From Photobacterium alginatilyticum (GTDB lineage Bacteria; Pseudomonadota; Gammaproteobacteria; Enterobacterales; Vibrionaceae), in contig NZ_RSEJ01000014.1 of assembly GCF_009910675.1 (NCBI RefSeq), positions 1 through 64,000 of the forward strand: a stretch of 64,000 nucleotides of DNA, in the 5' to 3' direction. How positions within the stretch are numbered: the stretch's first letter is position 1; every line of letters begins with the position of its first letter. The notes beneath the pieces are model-generated. The model ran no database searches and was not told the origin of the DNA. It was given only the letters and a program-made list of their open reading frames with translations. A program made the translations under genes and the position numbers. Below are positions 1 to 8,153 of this stretch, in pieces.

Positions 1-102
1 ATATCATCTGAATACTTGTACGCTGGAGGGGATCAATAACAAGATAAAACTCATCAAGCGTATGGGATACGGATATCGAGATACGGAATACTTCTTCCTA
101 AA

Positions 103-130
103 GATAAAAGCAGCTTTCCCCGGAAAGCCG
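103..130 (-). terminator. Terminator of uspA
   Basis: Read on the minus strand, a perfect 7-bp stem (GCTTTCC/GGAAAGC, positions 113-128, 2-nt loop) is followed by a T-rich run. It lies just past the uspA stop codon. The T run is interrupted, so strength is uncertain. Confidence 0.6.
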
Positions 131-139
131 CGATGAACC

Positions 140-562
140 TTATTTTAGCGGTACCATCAACAGGTCGACCGGGGTGTGGTTGATCAGTTGCTTGGCAGAA
201 GACAGTATCTTGCTCCAGAAATCCTGATGGTGGCCGCACACGACCAGTTCCACGTCGATGTCATTGATGGCGTGGCAAATTTCGTCGCTCAGATCACCGC
301 TGCCGACCAGGGTATGGGATACCGGATAGTTGGCCTTGGCAGCCAGGGAGTGAAGCTGCTTTTGGGCGTCATCGGCCATACGGTGCTGGGCTTCGGACAG
401 GTTGATATCGATGAGCCCGGTATAGAGCTCGGCATAGTTCACATCAATGTGGATAAGGGATAGTTTGGCATCAAGTGACTTGGCTAACTGGGCTGCCTTG
501 CTTATCAGTGTGTAGCTGTCATCAGAGAGGTCGATTGCGACCAGAATATGTTTATACGCCAT
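140..562 (-). CDS. uspA: Universal stress protein A
   Basis: A 140-residue cytoplasmic Usp-domain protein, close to the 144 residues of E. coli UspA. It opens with MAYKHILVAIDLSDDS, the Usp beta-1 strand with its acidic turn, and ends in a VDLLMVPLK strand. UspA-class proteins lack the GxxGxxxxG(S/T) ATP loop, and I see no such loop here either. UspA is a dimeric phosphoprotein induced in growth arrest; its molecular action is not settled. The gene is divergent from ftnA, and uspB follows ftnA, which is the Vibrionaceae arrangement. The identification is firm. Confidence 0.95.
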   Translation of the reverse strand: MAYKHILVAIDLSDDSYTLISKAAQLAKSLDAKLSLIHIDVNYAELYTGLIDINLSEAQHRMADDAQKQLHSLAAKANYPVSHTLVGSGDLSDEICHAINDIDVELVVCGHHQDFWSKILSSAKQLINHTPVDLLMVPLK

Positions 563-682
563 ACAGTGAACTCCTTATCATATGTTTTTTTCCATGCTAG
601 CACTGAGTATAACGGAAAAATATCGGCCAGATCCCATCCTGGCAGGCCTGGACACACGGTGGATACGATAAATGGATTCCTT

Positions 683-697
683 TGAGTTGCATTCTCA
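683..697. promoter_or_regulatory. Weak Fur-box-like sequence upstream of ftnA
   Basis: TGAGTTGCATTCTCA resembles the 7-1-7 Fur motif on the reverse strand (TGAGAAT-G-CAACTCA), matching about 10 of 14 scored positions. It lies about 85 bases before the ferritin start. Iron control of ferritin is common, but the match is imperfect and only suggestive. Confidence 0.3.
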
Positions 698-781
698 ATT
701 ATGCATTGTGACAATGGGTTATCGGCGATTTCAAACCGATCGGTGAGATTGGTATACACTAGAATAGATAGGAGTAGTGCG

Positions 782-1309
782 ATGTTAGCTCACGCTATGG
801 TTGAAAAACTTAACGAGCAAATCAACTTGGAGTTCTTTTCCTCTAACCTTTACCTGCAGATGAGTGCCTGGTGTGAGGACAAGGGCTTTGAAGGTGCGGC
901 TGAGTTTCTGCGCGCCCATGCTGTTGAAGAAATGGAACATATGCAGCGTCTATTCACTTACGTGAGTGAAACGGGTGCCATGCCAATCCTGGGTGCGATT
1001 GAAGCACCGAAGCACGAGTTCGCATCGTTGGGAGACGTATTCCGCGAAACTTATGAGCACGAGCAGCTAATCACTGACAAAATTAACAAACTGGCTCATG
1101 TCGCGTTTACGACCCAGGACTACTCAACCTTTAACTTCTTGCAGTGGTATGTTGCAGAACAACACGAAGAAGAGAAATTGTTTAAAGGTATTCTGGATAA
1201 GATTGAGCTGGTGGGTGAAGACGGTAAGGCATTGTTCTTCATCGATAAAGATCTTGCCGCGATGGCAAAAGCTGAGTCTACATCGGTAATGGATACTCAG
1301 GCTGGCTAA
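782..1309 (+). CDS. ftnA: Non-heme ferritin
   Basis: A 175-residue bacterial ferritin that forms the 24-subunit iron-storage shell. The ferroxidase ligands fall at the same numbers as in E. coli FtnA: Glu17, Glu50, His53, Glu94, Gln127 and Glu130. I chose ATG 782 because GGAG lies seven bases upstream and the protein then begins like FtnA. The reading frame stays open upstream to 701, but that extension has no ferritin similarity. It is divergent from uspA and followed by uspB on the same strand. A weak Fur-like site lies upstream. Confidence 0.95.
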   Translation: MLAHAMVEKLNEQINLEFFSSNLYLQMSAWCEDKGFEGAAEFLRAHAVEEMEHMQRLFTYVSETGAMPILGAIEAPKHEFASLGDVFRETYEHEQLITDKINKLAHVAFTTQDYSTFNFLQWYVAEQHEEEKLFKGILDKIELVGEDGKALFFIDKDLAAMAKAESTSVMDTQAG

Positions 1310-1319
1310 CAATGGCCGA

Positions 1320-1338
1320 GGGCGTGCCTGACACGCCC
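1320..1338 (+). terminator. Hairpin between ftnA and uspB
   Basis: A perfect 7-bp stem (GGGCGTG/CACGCCC, loop of 5) follows the ftnA stop by ten bases. It has only a short TT after it, so it may be a weak terminator, an attenuator or an mRNA-stabilising hairpin in front of uspB. Confidence 0.45.
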
Positions 1339-1383
1339 TTGAATCGCCCGGCCAGCATCTGAGAAAGTTGTTCGGGGGTTATT

Positions 1384-1725
1384 ATGATCATTAGTGGTGA
1401 TGCACTTTTATTCGCTCTCTTTTTGGTCGCAGTCGTTAATGTGTCTCGCTATATCAGTACGTTACGTACTTTGTTGGCGGTGATGCGCGAGTGTGATCCT
1501 CTTCTCTACCAACAGGTAGACGGCCGGGGATTTTTCTCCTCCCAGGGCAACGTCACCAAACAAATTCGCCTGTTTCACTATATTCGCAGCCAGCAATATC
1601 AGAATCATCATGATCCGGTATTCATGGAAAAATGCGTCAAAGTCCGCAAGCTTTTTATTCTGGCAAGTACCTATCTGATGGTATTTTTTATTGCCATTTT
1701 TGTGGTGGCCTATCTGGGGATCTAG
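1384..1725 (+). CDS. uspB: Universal stress protein B
   Basis: A 113-residue inner-membrane protein with a hydrophobic helix at each end (about residues 3-22 and 88-112). The conserved UspB core CDPLLYQQVDGRGFF is present, and the length matches E. coli UspB (111). In E. coli it is a stationary-phase, RpoS-dependent membrane protein linked to ethanol sensitivity; its molecular role is unknown. It sits next to uspA as in enterics, here with ftnA in between. A clear terminator at 1845-1880 ends the unit. Confidence 0.93.
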   Translation: MIISGDALLFALFLVAVVNVSRYISTLRTLLAVMRECDPLLYQQVDGRGFFSSQGNVTKQIRLFHYIRSQQYQNHHDPVFMEKCVKVRKLFILASTYLMVFFIAIFVVAYLGI

Positions 1726-1844
1726 CCGCCGCGTCAACACGCGATACCACTCTGCGGTCCTTGTGACGCGGAGCGTGGTGAACTGTACGACATAGATTCA
1801 ATTTGGTATTCGGTACCGGGGTAGGTAGAATAGCACCGGTTTTG

Positions 1845-1880
1845 AGGGATGCAGGCTGCTTGGCTCTGGCATCCCTTTTT
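1845..1880 (+). terminator. Terminator downstream of uspB
   Basis: An 8-bp perfect stem (AGGGATGC/GCATCCCT) with a 16-base loop runs into TTTT. Upstream, a separate inverted repeat (CCGCGTCA at 1729-1736 and TGACGCGG at 1764-1771) has no T tract and no assigned role. Confidence 0.75.
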
Positions 1881-1937
1881 CATTGCTTTGCAGAAACCGC
1901 AAAGCACAATAACAGGTGAGTGAAGAGCGGTACTGAC

Positions 1938-3125
1938 ATGGCAGACAAGTTTGGTGTGGTGGTGATAGGGGCAGGCGCTGCAGGACTGATGTGCGCGGCA
2001 GAGGCCGGAAAACGCGGTCGCTCGGTGCTGGTGGTGGATCATGGCAAAAAGCCGGGACGAAAAGTCCTGATCTCCGGCGGCGGTCGCTGCAACTTTACCA
2101 ATTATGATGTTGCAGCCAACAACTATGTCTGCCGCAATCCTCACTTCGTTAAGTCGGCACTGTCGCAATATACCCAGTGGGACTTTATCGCTATGGTGGC
2201 CAAGCATGAGATTGCCTATGAAGAGCGCGATCACGGCCAGCTGTTCTGCGAAGATTCCGCCAAGGATATCGTCAATATGCTGCTGGCTGAGTGCGACCAG
2301 CCGACAATTGAACAGCGTTACCGTTGCGATGTCCACGATATTGCCAAAACAGAAGCGGGTTTCAGCCTCAAGCTAAATACGGCATCGGTAGAGTGTGAGT
2401 CGCTGGTGATTGCTACCGGCGGCCTGTCGATGCCGAAATTAGGGGCGACGCCGTTTGGCTACCAGGTGGCCGAGCAGTTTGGTCTTAACATGGTGCCGAC
2501 AACGGCCGGGCTGGTGCCGTTCACTTTGCATAAGGAAGAGAAGGAAGCCTTTGCAGAGCTGTCGGGAATTGCGATCCCGGCGGTGGTCGAGGCCGAAGAC
2601 GGTACCACTTTCAAAGAAAACCTGCTGTTTACCCACCGCGGCTTGTCTGGCCCGGTGATCCTGCAAATCTCCTCATACTGGACACCAGGTCAAAAGGTGA
2701 CGGTTGATCTGTTACCGGATCTGGAACTGGCTGACACTCTGGCGACCATGCGCGAGAAGCACCCGAACCAGAGCCTGAAGAATTCACTGTCCCGCCTGTT
2801 GCCAAAGCGCCTGATTGAGGTGCTGATTGAGCGCGGGGATATTCAGGATAAGCCGCTCAAGCAGTTCAACCCGAAAGAAATCGCCGCGATGGCAGCCTAC
2901 TTCCATCAGTGGCAGATTGCCCCGAACGGCACCGAAGGCTACCGTACTGCCGAAGTGACGCTCGGCGGGGTTGATACCGACGAGCTGTCGTCAAAGACCA
3001 TGGAGGCCAAGCAGGTTTCCGGGCTGTACTTTGTCGGCGAGGTGATGGACGTTAGCGGCTGGCTCGGTGGTTATAACTTCCAGTGGGCCTGGAGCTCGGG
3101 TTTTGTAGCCGGGCAGCATGCCTGA
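1938..3125 (+). CDS. yhiN: FAD/NAD(P)-binding flavoprotein YhiN (HI0933 family)
   Basis: A 395-residue flavoprotein of the HI0933/BaiN-like family, function not established in enterics. The FAD Rossmann motif VIGAGAAGLMCAAEAG lies at residues 9-24. The family block KPGRKVLISGGGRCNFTN follows, and the C-terminal GEVMDVSGWLGGYNFQWAWSSG closes the FAD site. ATG 1938 aligns with the E. coli YhiN start; an in-frame GTG at 1920 adds six residues and has poorer spacing to its ribosome site. The gene is monocistronic, flanked by terminators at 1845-1880 and 3150-3175. Confidence 0.92.
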   Translation: MADKFGVVVIGAGAAGLMCAAEAGKRGRSVLVVDHGKKPGRKVLISGGGRCNFTNYDVAANNYVCRNPHFVKSALSQYTQWDFIAMVAKHEIAYEERDHGQLFCEDSAKDIVNMLLAECDQPTIEQRYRCDVHDIAKTEAGFSLKLNTASVECESLVIATGGLSMPKLGATPFGYQVAEQFGLNMVPTTAGLVPFTLHKEEKEAFAELSGIAIPAVVEAEDGTTFKENLLFTHRGLSGPVILQISSYWTPGQKVTVDLLPDLELADTLATMREKHPNQSLKNSLSRLLPKRLIEVLIERGDIQDKPLKQFNPKEIAAMAAYFHQWQIAPNGTEGYRTAEVTLGGVDTDELSSKTMEAKQVSGLYFVGEVMDVSGWLGGYNFQWAWSSGFVAGQHA

Positions 3126-3149
3126 TTAAGCAATGTTATTCGACTTATC

Positions 3150-3175
3150 AACGGCGCATTCGCGCCGTTTATTAT
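3150..3175 (+). terminator. Terminator of yhiN
   Basis: An 8-bp perfect stem (AACGGCGC/GCGCCGTT) with the tetraloop ATTC is followed by a T/A-rich run, 25 bases after the yhiN stop. Confidence 0.8.
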
Positions 3176-3373
3176 ATCTACCCTGTCAATAAGACAGTCC
3201 ACTCGGGCTGGGCAAACAAGTAACCGGTTACCCGGGTTTTACCTTTCCCTAACAGCCAAGAAATGTCGGTGAAATTTTAGAAAAATTCAGCGAAAAAGAC
3301 CTAGTCAGCGCAGAGAAAAAACCTATAATCCGCGAGCTTTTTTACCTGCACTAAATATCGGAGTTGATCGGAA

Positions 3374-3913
3374 ATGAAAAAGACAGCATTTAAGGTTGTG
3401 GCGATGGCTGTACTGGCGACGTCGCTGACAGGGTGTATTGGTCAGATGGGCACATCCCAGTTGGTTACCAAGGCTAACCTGAGTGCCGTGGATAACCGTT
3501 ATGGCCGTGCCGGGCTGTTTGTTCTGATGAGCCCGGTTTATGGCCTGGCGGCAACCGCCGACCTGTTTATCTTCAATACCATCGAGTTCTGGACCGGCAA
3601 AAACCCAATTACCGGCAAGTCGCCGGCGGTTGCGGATCAGCCTGTTGATGCAATCTTCAAGGTGAACGGCAATCTGGATAAGTCGATGACCTCGGCGCCG
3701 TTGGCGAGTGTTCAGAGCAGCAATATCGAAGCGGCGAGTTTCCGCCAGCTGGATGACAAAACACTGGAAATGAACGTGGCCTACAGTAACGGTGAGCGTG
3801 CTGTACTGCGCGGCGAGAAAGCCGGTGACGCGGTGAACTTTTATCTGGATGGCAAATTCGTCACAGCGGTAAGCATTGACGAGCTGAGCCAGTATGCCCG
3901 TATTCAGGCATAG
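3374..3913 (+). CDS. DUF3332 family lipoprotein
   Basis: A 179-residue predicted lipoprotein. The signal peptide MKKTAFKVVAMAVLATS ends in the lipobox LTGC, so Cys21 should be lipidated. A mid-section with RAGLFVLMSPVYGLAATADLFIFNTIEFWTG supports the DUF3332 assignment; that hydrophobic stretch may touch the membrane. The C-terminal part is probably a small beta domain. No function is known. A good -10 (TATAAT, 3324-3329) lies about 45 bases before the ATG with only a weak -35. A strong terminator follows, so it is transcribed alone. Confidence 0.85.
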   Translation: MKKTAFKVVAMAVLATSLTGCIGQMGTSQLVTKANLSAVDNRYGRAGLFVLMSPVYGLAATADLFIFNTIEFWTGKNPITGKSPAVADQPVDAIFKVNGNLDKSMTSAPLASVQSSNIEAASFRQLDDKTLEMNVAYSNGERAVLRGEKAGDAVNFYLDGKFVTAVSIDELSQYARIQA

Positions 3914-3970
3914 GATTCGGGTATACGCCTAGGTAGGCTGGTATTGCCAGCTGGATAGGGTGAATCATAG

Positions 3971-3997
3971 AACGGGATCTGGGATCCCGTTTTTTGT
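3971..3997 (+). terminator. Terminator of the DUF3332 lipoprotein gene
   Basis: A 9-bp perfect stem (AACGGGATC/GATCCCGTT) with a 3-base loop is followed by TTTTGTTTTTG. It also shields the convergent TetR gene, but has no T tract on the minus strand. Confidence 0.9.
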
Positions 3998-4017
3998 TTT
4001 TGCTGCGTTAAATGGGC

Positions 4018-4593
4018 TTACGGCGCAATCGGTGCCAGTCCCTGCCATAAAATTTGAAAAGCACCCTCCTGATAGTCGGACTGGCTGGCGAAGTCCGGGC
4101 GTTCGGCAAACAGGTTTGCGGTTGCCAGAAAGTGGCTGTGACAGAAATTGAGCACCAGCTCCAGCGGCAGTGGTGCCAGTTGCTGCCTGGCTTGTGCCTG
4201 CTGAATATGCCCAATTAAAAAGCCCATTGATACGGCCATGAGCTCCTGATGCAGACTGATCTCAAACGCCGGGTCATGGGCGATTTGCTGCATGAATTGC
4301 AGTTTGTCGGGGTTGTCCTGTGCCCATTGCAGGGCTTGTTGCCAGAAATGCCGGACCTGCGCCTGAATATCATCGTGGTGGTGCTGAGGCTGCATAGCCT
4401 GGCCGAGTTCGGTCTTGATATTACTGTAGAGGGTAATGATCAGGGCCTGTTTGCTGGCAAAGTGGTGAAACAGGGTACCGGTGGCTACATTGGCCTGCTT
4501 GGCAATGCTGGCGGTCGAGGTTGCCTGAATGCCGTTGCGGACAAATAGGCTCAGGGCGGCATCGAGAATGTTCTGCTGTTTGGTTTTGGTCAT
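4018..4593 (-). CDS. TetR/AcrR family transcriptional regulator
   Basis: A 191-residue TetR-type repressor. The N-terminal helix-turn-helix is intact (TSTASIAKQANVATGTLFHHF, about residues 25-45), and the C-terminal two thirds is a divergent helical ligand domain. It follows the aldehyde dehydrogenase gene on the same strand with a 99-base gap that holds a perfect palindrome 19-33 bases before its start codon. Autoregulation, and control of the dehydrogenase, are likely inferences. The ligand cannot be read from the sequence; an aldehyde or aromatic compound would fit the neighbour. Confidence 0.88.
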   Translation of the reverse strand: MTKTKQQNILDAALSLFVRNGIQATSTASIAKQANVATGTLFHHFASKQALIITLYSNIKTELGQAMQPQHHHDDIQAQVRHFWQQALQWAQDNPDKLQFMQQIAHDPAFEISLHQELMAVSMGFLIGHIQQAQARQQLAPLPLELVLNFCHSHFLATANLFAERPDFASQSDYQEGAFQILWQGLAPIAP

Positions 4594-4611
4594 ACTGGGT
4601 TTACTTTAGGT

Positions 4612-4626
4612 TTAGCGATTCGCTAA
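4612..4626. promoter_or_regulatory. Candidate TetR operator (autoregulatory)
   Basis: TTAGCGATTCGCTAA is a perfect 7-bp inverted repeat around a single central base. It sits immediately upstream of the TetR start codon, where a repressor would block transcription or initiation. The binding is inferred from symmetry and position only. Confidence 0.5.
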
Positions 4627-4692
4627 TTATTGTTTGTCACTGTATCAAGGATAGACCCGACCACCCGAGGCAGGTGGCCGGAAGGTAGGGGG

Positions 4693-6129
4693 TTAGCGCA
4701 GGAAGAAGGCCAGCATCAACTTCTGAATCCAGCCGCCATAGGGGGGCGTGGCGAGCTTGGTGGTGGTGAACTTGCCGCGGCTAAGTACCGTCTTGGCCTT
4801 GGAGAAGGTCAGGAACCCTTCCTTGCCGTGGTAATGCCCCATGCCTGACGGACCGATACCGCCGAATGGAGCATCATCTGCGCCGACGTGCAGCACCGAG
4901 TCATTGATGCACATACCGCCGGAGTGGGTGGTGGTTTTGACCTCGTTTTGCAGCTCAGCATCGAAACTCATCAGGTACAGGGCCAGCGGGCGAGGGCGCT
5001 GGCGAATATAGTCCAGTGCCTGGCTGACTTTCTGGTATGGGATCACCGGCAGCAGGGGACCAAAGATCTCTTCCTGCATCAGGGTCATGGTGTCTGTGGT
5101 GTTGAGCAGCAAGTGGGTGATCATCCGGTGCTGCTGATCATCTCGGGCTTGGCTGTGACAGGGGATCACCTTGGCTCCCTGCTCCTTGGCCTCGTCCAGC
5201 CACTGGCTGAGCCGCTCATACTGGCGTGCGTTGACCACCGAGGTGAAGTCCTGGCTGGCTACGCCCTGCGGGTACATTTTGCCAAACTGCTTCTGGTACT
5301 CGGTGACAAAGTCATCGACTTTTTCCTCGGGAACCAGCACATAGTCCGGCGCGACGCAGATCTGCCCGGCATTCAGGCTCTTGCCATAAATCATTCGCTC
5401 AACAGCCAGTTCCAAAGGCATATCCGGGGCGATCAGGGCGGGCGTCTTGCCGCCCAGCTCCAGGGTTACCGGGGTCAGGTTATCGGCTGCAGCGTGCATA
5501 ACATGGCGTCCGACCGTGGTGGAGCCGGTAAAGAGCAGGTGATCAAATGGCAGGGCGGTAAAGGCAGCAGCGGTGTCGGCCTCGCCTTCGAAGACGGCGA
5601 CTTCATCGTGGTTGAAGGTGTCCGACAGCAGGTCTCGCAAGACCTTGTTGGTATTCGGGGTGAACTCGCTCAGCTTGAGCATGGCCCGGTTGCCGGCAGC
5701 CAACGCGGTGATCAGCGGGCCGAGGCTCAACATCACCGGAAAGTTCCACGGTACGACAATCCCAACCACACCCAGAGGCTGATAGATGACCTCGACCTTG
5801 GCCGGGGCCAGCATCAGGCCGCTATGGCGGCGGGAGGGCTTCATCCATCTCTTCAGGTGCTTGATTGTGTAGTTGATATTGGTCACGCACGGCAGGATAT
5901 CGGCCATCAGGCTATCGTGGGTACTGCGTTGGCCGTAGTCCTGGCTGAGCGCTTCGCACAGTGGCGTTTTTGCGCTGAGCAGAGCACGTTTCAAGGCGTT
6001 AAGTTTATCGAGGCGATGCTGGAGAGACGGCATGGGATCGGCCAGGAATTTGTCTCGCTGAGACTGTAAGGTCTTTTCCATTACGGCACTATCTATGTGA
6101 TGTGTCTTGATCTCTTCAATTGCTGTCAT
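4693..6129 (-). CDS. Coniferyl-aldehyde-dehydrogenase-like NAD(P)-dependent aldehyde dehydrogenase
   Basis: A 478-residue aldehyde dehydrogenase of the compact class-3/CalB group, which oxidises an aldehyde to the acid using NAD(P)+. The motifs are all in place: PWNF at 127-130, ELGGKTP with general base Glu224, and NAGQICVAPDY with catalytic Cys258. The C-terminal hydrophobic tail (WIQKLMLAFFLR) resembles the membrane-proximal tail of fatty-aldehyde dehydrogenases. The substrate could therefore be aromatic or fatty aldehydes. It precedes a TetR gene on the same strand, and an inverted repeat lies 50-73 bases before its start. Confidence 0.9.
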   Translation of the reverse strand: MTAIEEIKTHHIDSAVMEKTLQSQRDKFLADPMPSLQHRLDKLNALKRALLSAKTPLCEALSQDYGQRSTHDSLMADILPCVTNINYTIKHLKRWMKPSRRHSGLMLAPAKVEVIYQPLGVVGIVVPWNFPVMLSLGPLITALAAGNRAMLKLSEFTPNTNKVLRDLLSDTFNHDEVAVFEGEADTAAAFTALPFDHLLFTGSTTVGRHVMHAAADNLTPVTLELGGKTPALIAPDMPLELAVERMIYGKSLNAGQICVAPDYVLVPEEKVDDFVTEYQKQFGKMYPQGVASQDFTSVVNARQYERLSQWLDEAKEQGAKVIPCHSQARDDQQHRMITHLLLNTTDTMTLMQEEIFGPLLPVIPYQKVSQALDYIRQRPRPLALYLMSFDAELQNEVKTTTHSGGMCINDSVLHVGADDAPFGGIGPSGMGHYHGKEGFLTFSKAKTVLSRGKFTTTKLATPPYGGWIQKLMLAFFLR

Positions 6130-6178
6130 TGCCTCTCTCCCTCTTTTGTCCTGCCGGACGATCGATAATTATTTCAAC

Positions 6179-6202
6179 AAAACCGACTAGTCAGTCGGTT
6201 TT
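6179..6202. promoter_or_regulatory. Inverted repeat: candidate operator of the aldehyde dehydrogenase gene, or terminator of the DTW gene
   Basis: AAAACCGACT and AGTCGGTTTT flank a 4-base centre. The position, 50-73 bases before the dehydrogenase ATG, and the GACTAGTC core fit a TetR-type operator. On the minus strand the same 10-bp stem is followed by TTTTGTT, so it could instead end the DTW transcript. The sequence cannot decide between them. Confidence 0.5.
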
Positions 6203-6285
6203 AGTATAGCCGAAGAATCTGAACCGGGCGTAACCGGGAATGCCAATGGTTCGATTGGCGCTGAGGACGAGCTTGGGAGCCAACT

Positions 6286-6867
6286 CTAGGTGTGTTTGGC
6301 ATGGCCGCTTTTATCGGCATGAAAGGTATCGATAAAAGCTTGAAAATACTCGTTTAACTGTGTTGCCTGATCCACTTCGCCAAGAAGTTCTAGCAACGCG
6401 ATACCGGCTTCACAGGTACAGAGGTTACCGGTCTGTTGGTTACGGCGAAGCTGGTAGGCGGAGGCCGATGACGGGCTCAGGCTAAGGCGTGGCAGCTGGG
6501 CCAGCCAGGGACTTTTTCGAACCATTTTTCTTGCTTCCTGCCAGGTGGCATCGAGCAGGATGAACAAGGGTTGCTTGCCCGCCTCGCGTTGGTATTTTGC
6601 GGCAGGATGCTCCTCGTCACTGGGAAACAGCAACCACGGTTGGTTGCCGGGTGCCCGGAGCTCATCAAGCAGTGCGGCGGGCGGGTTAACCCTGTCCCAG
6701 GTGTAGCGCTGACTGTCAGGCAGGGTACGGAGCATAAGCTCGCCGGTATTGGTATCCTTGCCAAGCTCCTTGGGGTGGGTCAGCAGTATAAAGCGGGCCT
6801 TGCTGTTTAATCGGGGCTCGGCATGGCAGATACAGTTGTGCTGAAAGCCGCAGCGGGAACAGGACAT
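6286..6867 (-). CDS. tapT: DTW-domain tRNA-uridine aminocarboxypropyltransferase
   Basis: A 193-residue DTW-domain protein of the SPOUT-related group. E. coli TapT (YfiP) of this family makes acp3U at tRNA position 47 from S-adenosylmethionine. The N-terminal zinc-binding-like cluster is CSRCGFQHNCICH. The DTW box reads LDATWQEARKM (Asp106, Trp109), and SPSSASAYQLRR closes the cofactor region. It is on the minus strand between the COG3650 lipoprotein gene and the aldehyde dehydrogenase; no functional link to either is evident. Assignment to TapT rather than a paralogue rests on size and motifs. Confidence 0.85.
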   Translation of the reverse strand: MSCSRCGFQHNCICHAEPRLNSKARFILLTHPKELGKDTNTGELMLRTLPDSQRYTWDRVNPPAALLDELRAPGNQPWLLFPSDEEHPAAKYQREAGKQPLFILLDATWQEARKMVRKSPWLAQLPRLSLSPSSASAYQLRRNQQTGNLCTCEAGIALLELLGEVDQATQLNEYFQAFIDTFHADKSGHAKHT

Positions 6868-6921
6868 AGAGAGTACTCGTGGTTGTTATCGGCTGGCGGG
6901 AGTGTGACATATCCCTACCAG

Positions 6922-6961
6922 CCAAAACAACCATGCCAAACAACTATGCCAAATAACTATG
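6922..6961 (+). repeat. Three tandem 13-14-base repeats
   Basis: CCAAAACAACCATG, CCAAACAACTATG and CCAAATAACTATG lie head to tail in the gap between the COG3650 and DTW genes. They are probably a small slippage-generated repeat. Confidence 0.7.
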
Positions 6962-6989
6962 ATAGCTAGCTTCGCGCCTGGTGATCCGG

Positions 6990-8030
6990 CTATTGCCTTT
7001 CCAGACTGAGCCCGCCACCGCCGAGGCTAAAAGTCTGGCCGTTGACGGTCTCTTCCTTGACGGTGATCCGGTTGTCATCGAAGGTAAATACCCGTTCGCT
7101 GATCAGACGTCGTCCCTGATGCTGGGTCATGACAACCTGTACGGTATTGTCACTGGCCTGTTGCCAGAATCCGGCCTCGTTGAGGCTGGGCTCGCCAGAC
7201 GGGTAATCATAGCGGGTGGTCGCCGAATGGTCCGGGTTAAGGGTAACGGTGGTGGTCAGCACCGGGGTATTGTCGATATAGGATGTTCCCTGGTAGCGAC
7301 CGGACCAGCTCTGGGTAATATCTGTCGCTCCCAGCGTTGCGCAGCCTTTGTAGTGGTTGCCTTGCCAGTTTAGCGTGGCCTGCCAGCCAAACAGCGCGTC
7401 GCTCATGGTGTCGTTGCACTGGCCCTTGGTCAGGGTCAACGAGAACCCCTGGCCCTGATAATGCTGCCTGCCGGCAACAATCTCTTTGTCGCTAATTGTT
7501 TGCTGCTGGCGTTGCTGGCCGGGGCGGATCAGATTGGCTTTGTCACCGTCCAGCTCGACTACCCAGCCCGGCTCGTTGCCGAAGGCTCGTGTCGCATGCG
7601 GGGGCCGCTGGCAACCGCCGAGCATTTCGGCCGAGAGCAGGTTAATTTGCTTGACCTGAAAGCGGCCGTCATAGGCGGCCGCGAATCCCTCTTCGGGCGC
7701 TGGCTCGAGATAGCCGATAAACTCCCCGTACATCGGCTCGTAGCCAGGACGGGTGATTTGGGCAATCGCCTGATGATAGGCTATCGGGGTATTGAGCCAG
7801 TATTGCTGGCTGCTGCCGCAGGGCTGGATGCTGTTGGACTCATGGCCAAGGACGACATTGCCTCTTAGCATAAAGGCCTGCACCTTTCCTTGCTCGGTGG
7901 TGGCTGTCGGGGGGCTGCCATCAGGCGTGATCTCGACCGGCCCGGTGGTTGATGAGGGCGATGAGGTGGTGCAGCCAGCGAGTGTTGCCAAGAGTGCTGC
8001 CGCAGGTAAAGCCTGTCTCAAGTGTGTCAT
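6990..8030 (-). CDS. COG3650/NlpE-like lipoprotein
   Basis: A 346-residue predicted lipoprotein. ATG 8030 is preceded by GAGGGA at good spacing and gives a signal peptide ending in the lipobox LAGC (Cys at about residue 19); the frame is open further upstream without a signal peptide. The middle part carries the COG3650 pattern (GNEPGWVVELD, then GQGFSLTLTKGQCNDTMSD and KGCATLG). The C-terminal 110 residues resemble the NlpE N-terminal beta-barrel (RYQGTSYIDNTPVLTTTVTL). NlpE is an outer-membrane lipoprotein that senses copper and adhesion; a similar envelope-sensing role here is only an inference. Confidence 0.75.
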   Translation of the reverse strand: MTHLRQALPAAALLATLAGCTTSSPSSTTGPVEITPDGSPPTATTEQGKVQAFMLRGNVVLGHESNSIQPCGSSQQYWLNTPIAYHQAIAQITRPGYEPMYGEFIGYLEPAPEEGFAAAYDGRFQVKQINLLSAEMLGGCQRPPHATRAFGNEPGWVVELDGDKANLIRPGQQRQQQTISDKEIVAGRQHYQGQGFSLTLTKGQCNDTMSDALFGWQATLNWQGNHYKGCATLGATDITQSWSGRYQGTSYIDNTPVLTTTVTLNPDHSATTRYDYPSGEPSLNEAGFWQQASDNTVQVVMTQHQGRRLISERVFTFDDNRITVKEETVNGQTFSLGGGGLSLERQ

Positions 8031-8153
8031 TCGATTCCCTCGGTATGTTAGGCTGAGCCGTCGTAAAGTCATTATACCGCTCGCTGGGGCATCTGTTTTG
8101 TCCATACAGAACTTGGGTGATAGCGCAGCACAATAACTATAACGAGAACGATT

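Noticed and set aside
701-781. Upstream ATG 701 as the ftnA start
   Set aside because: It would add 27 unrelated residues and run through the promoter; ATG 782 has a good ribosome site and restores ferritin numbering.
1729-1771. CCGCGTCA/TGACGCGG inverted repeat as a terminator
   Set aside because: No T run and a loop of 27 bases; the proper uspB terminator lies further on at 1845-1880.
1920-1937. GTG 1920 as the yhiN start
   Set aside because: The ribosome site is too close and the six extra residues are absent from E. coli YhiN.
4888-6069. A 393-codon plus-strand open frame opposite the aldehyde dehydrogenase
   Set aside because: A shadow of a well-supported enzyme gene; no ribosome site or known motif.
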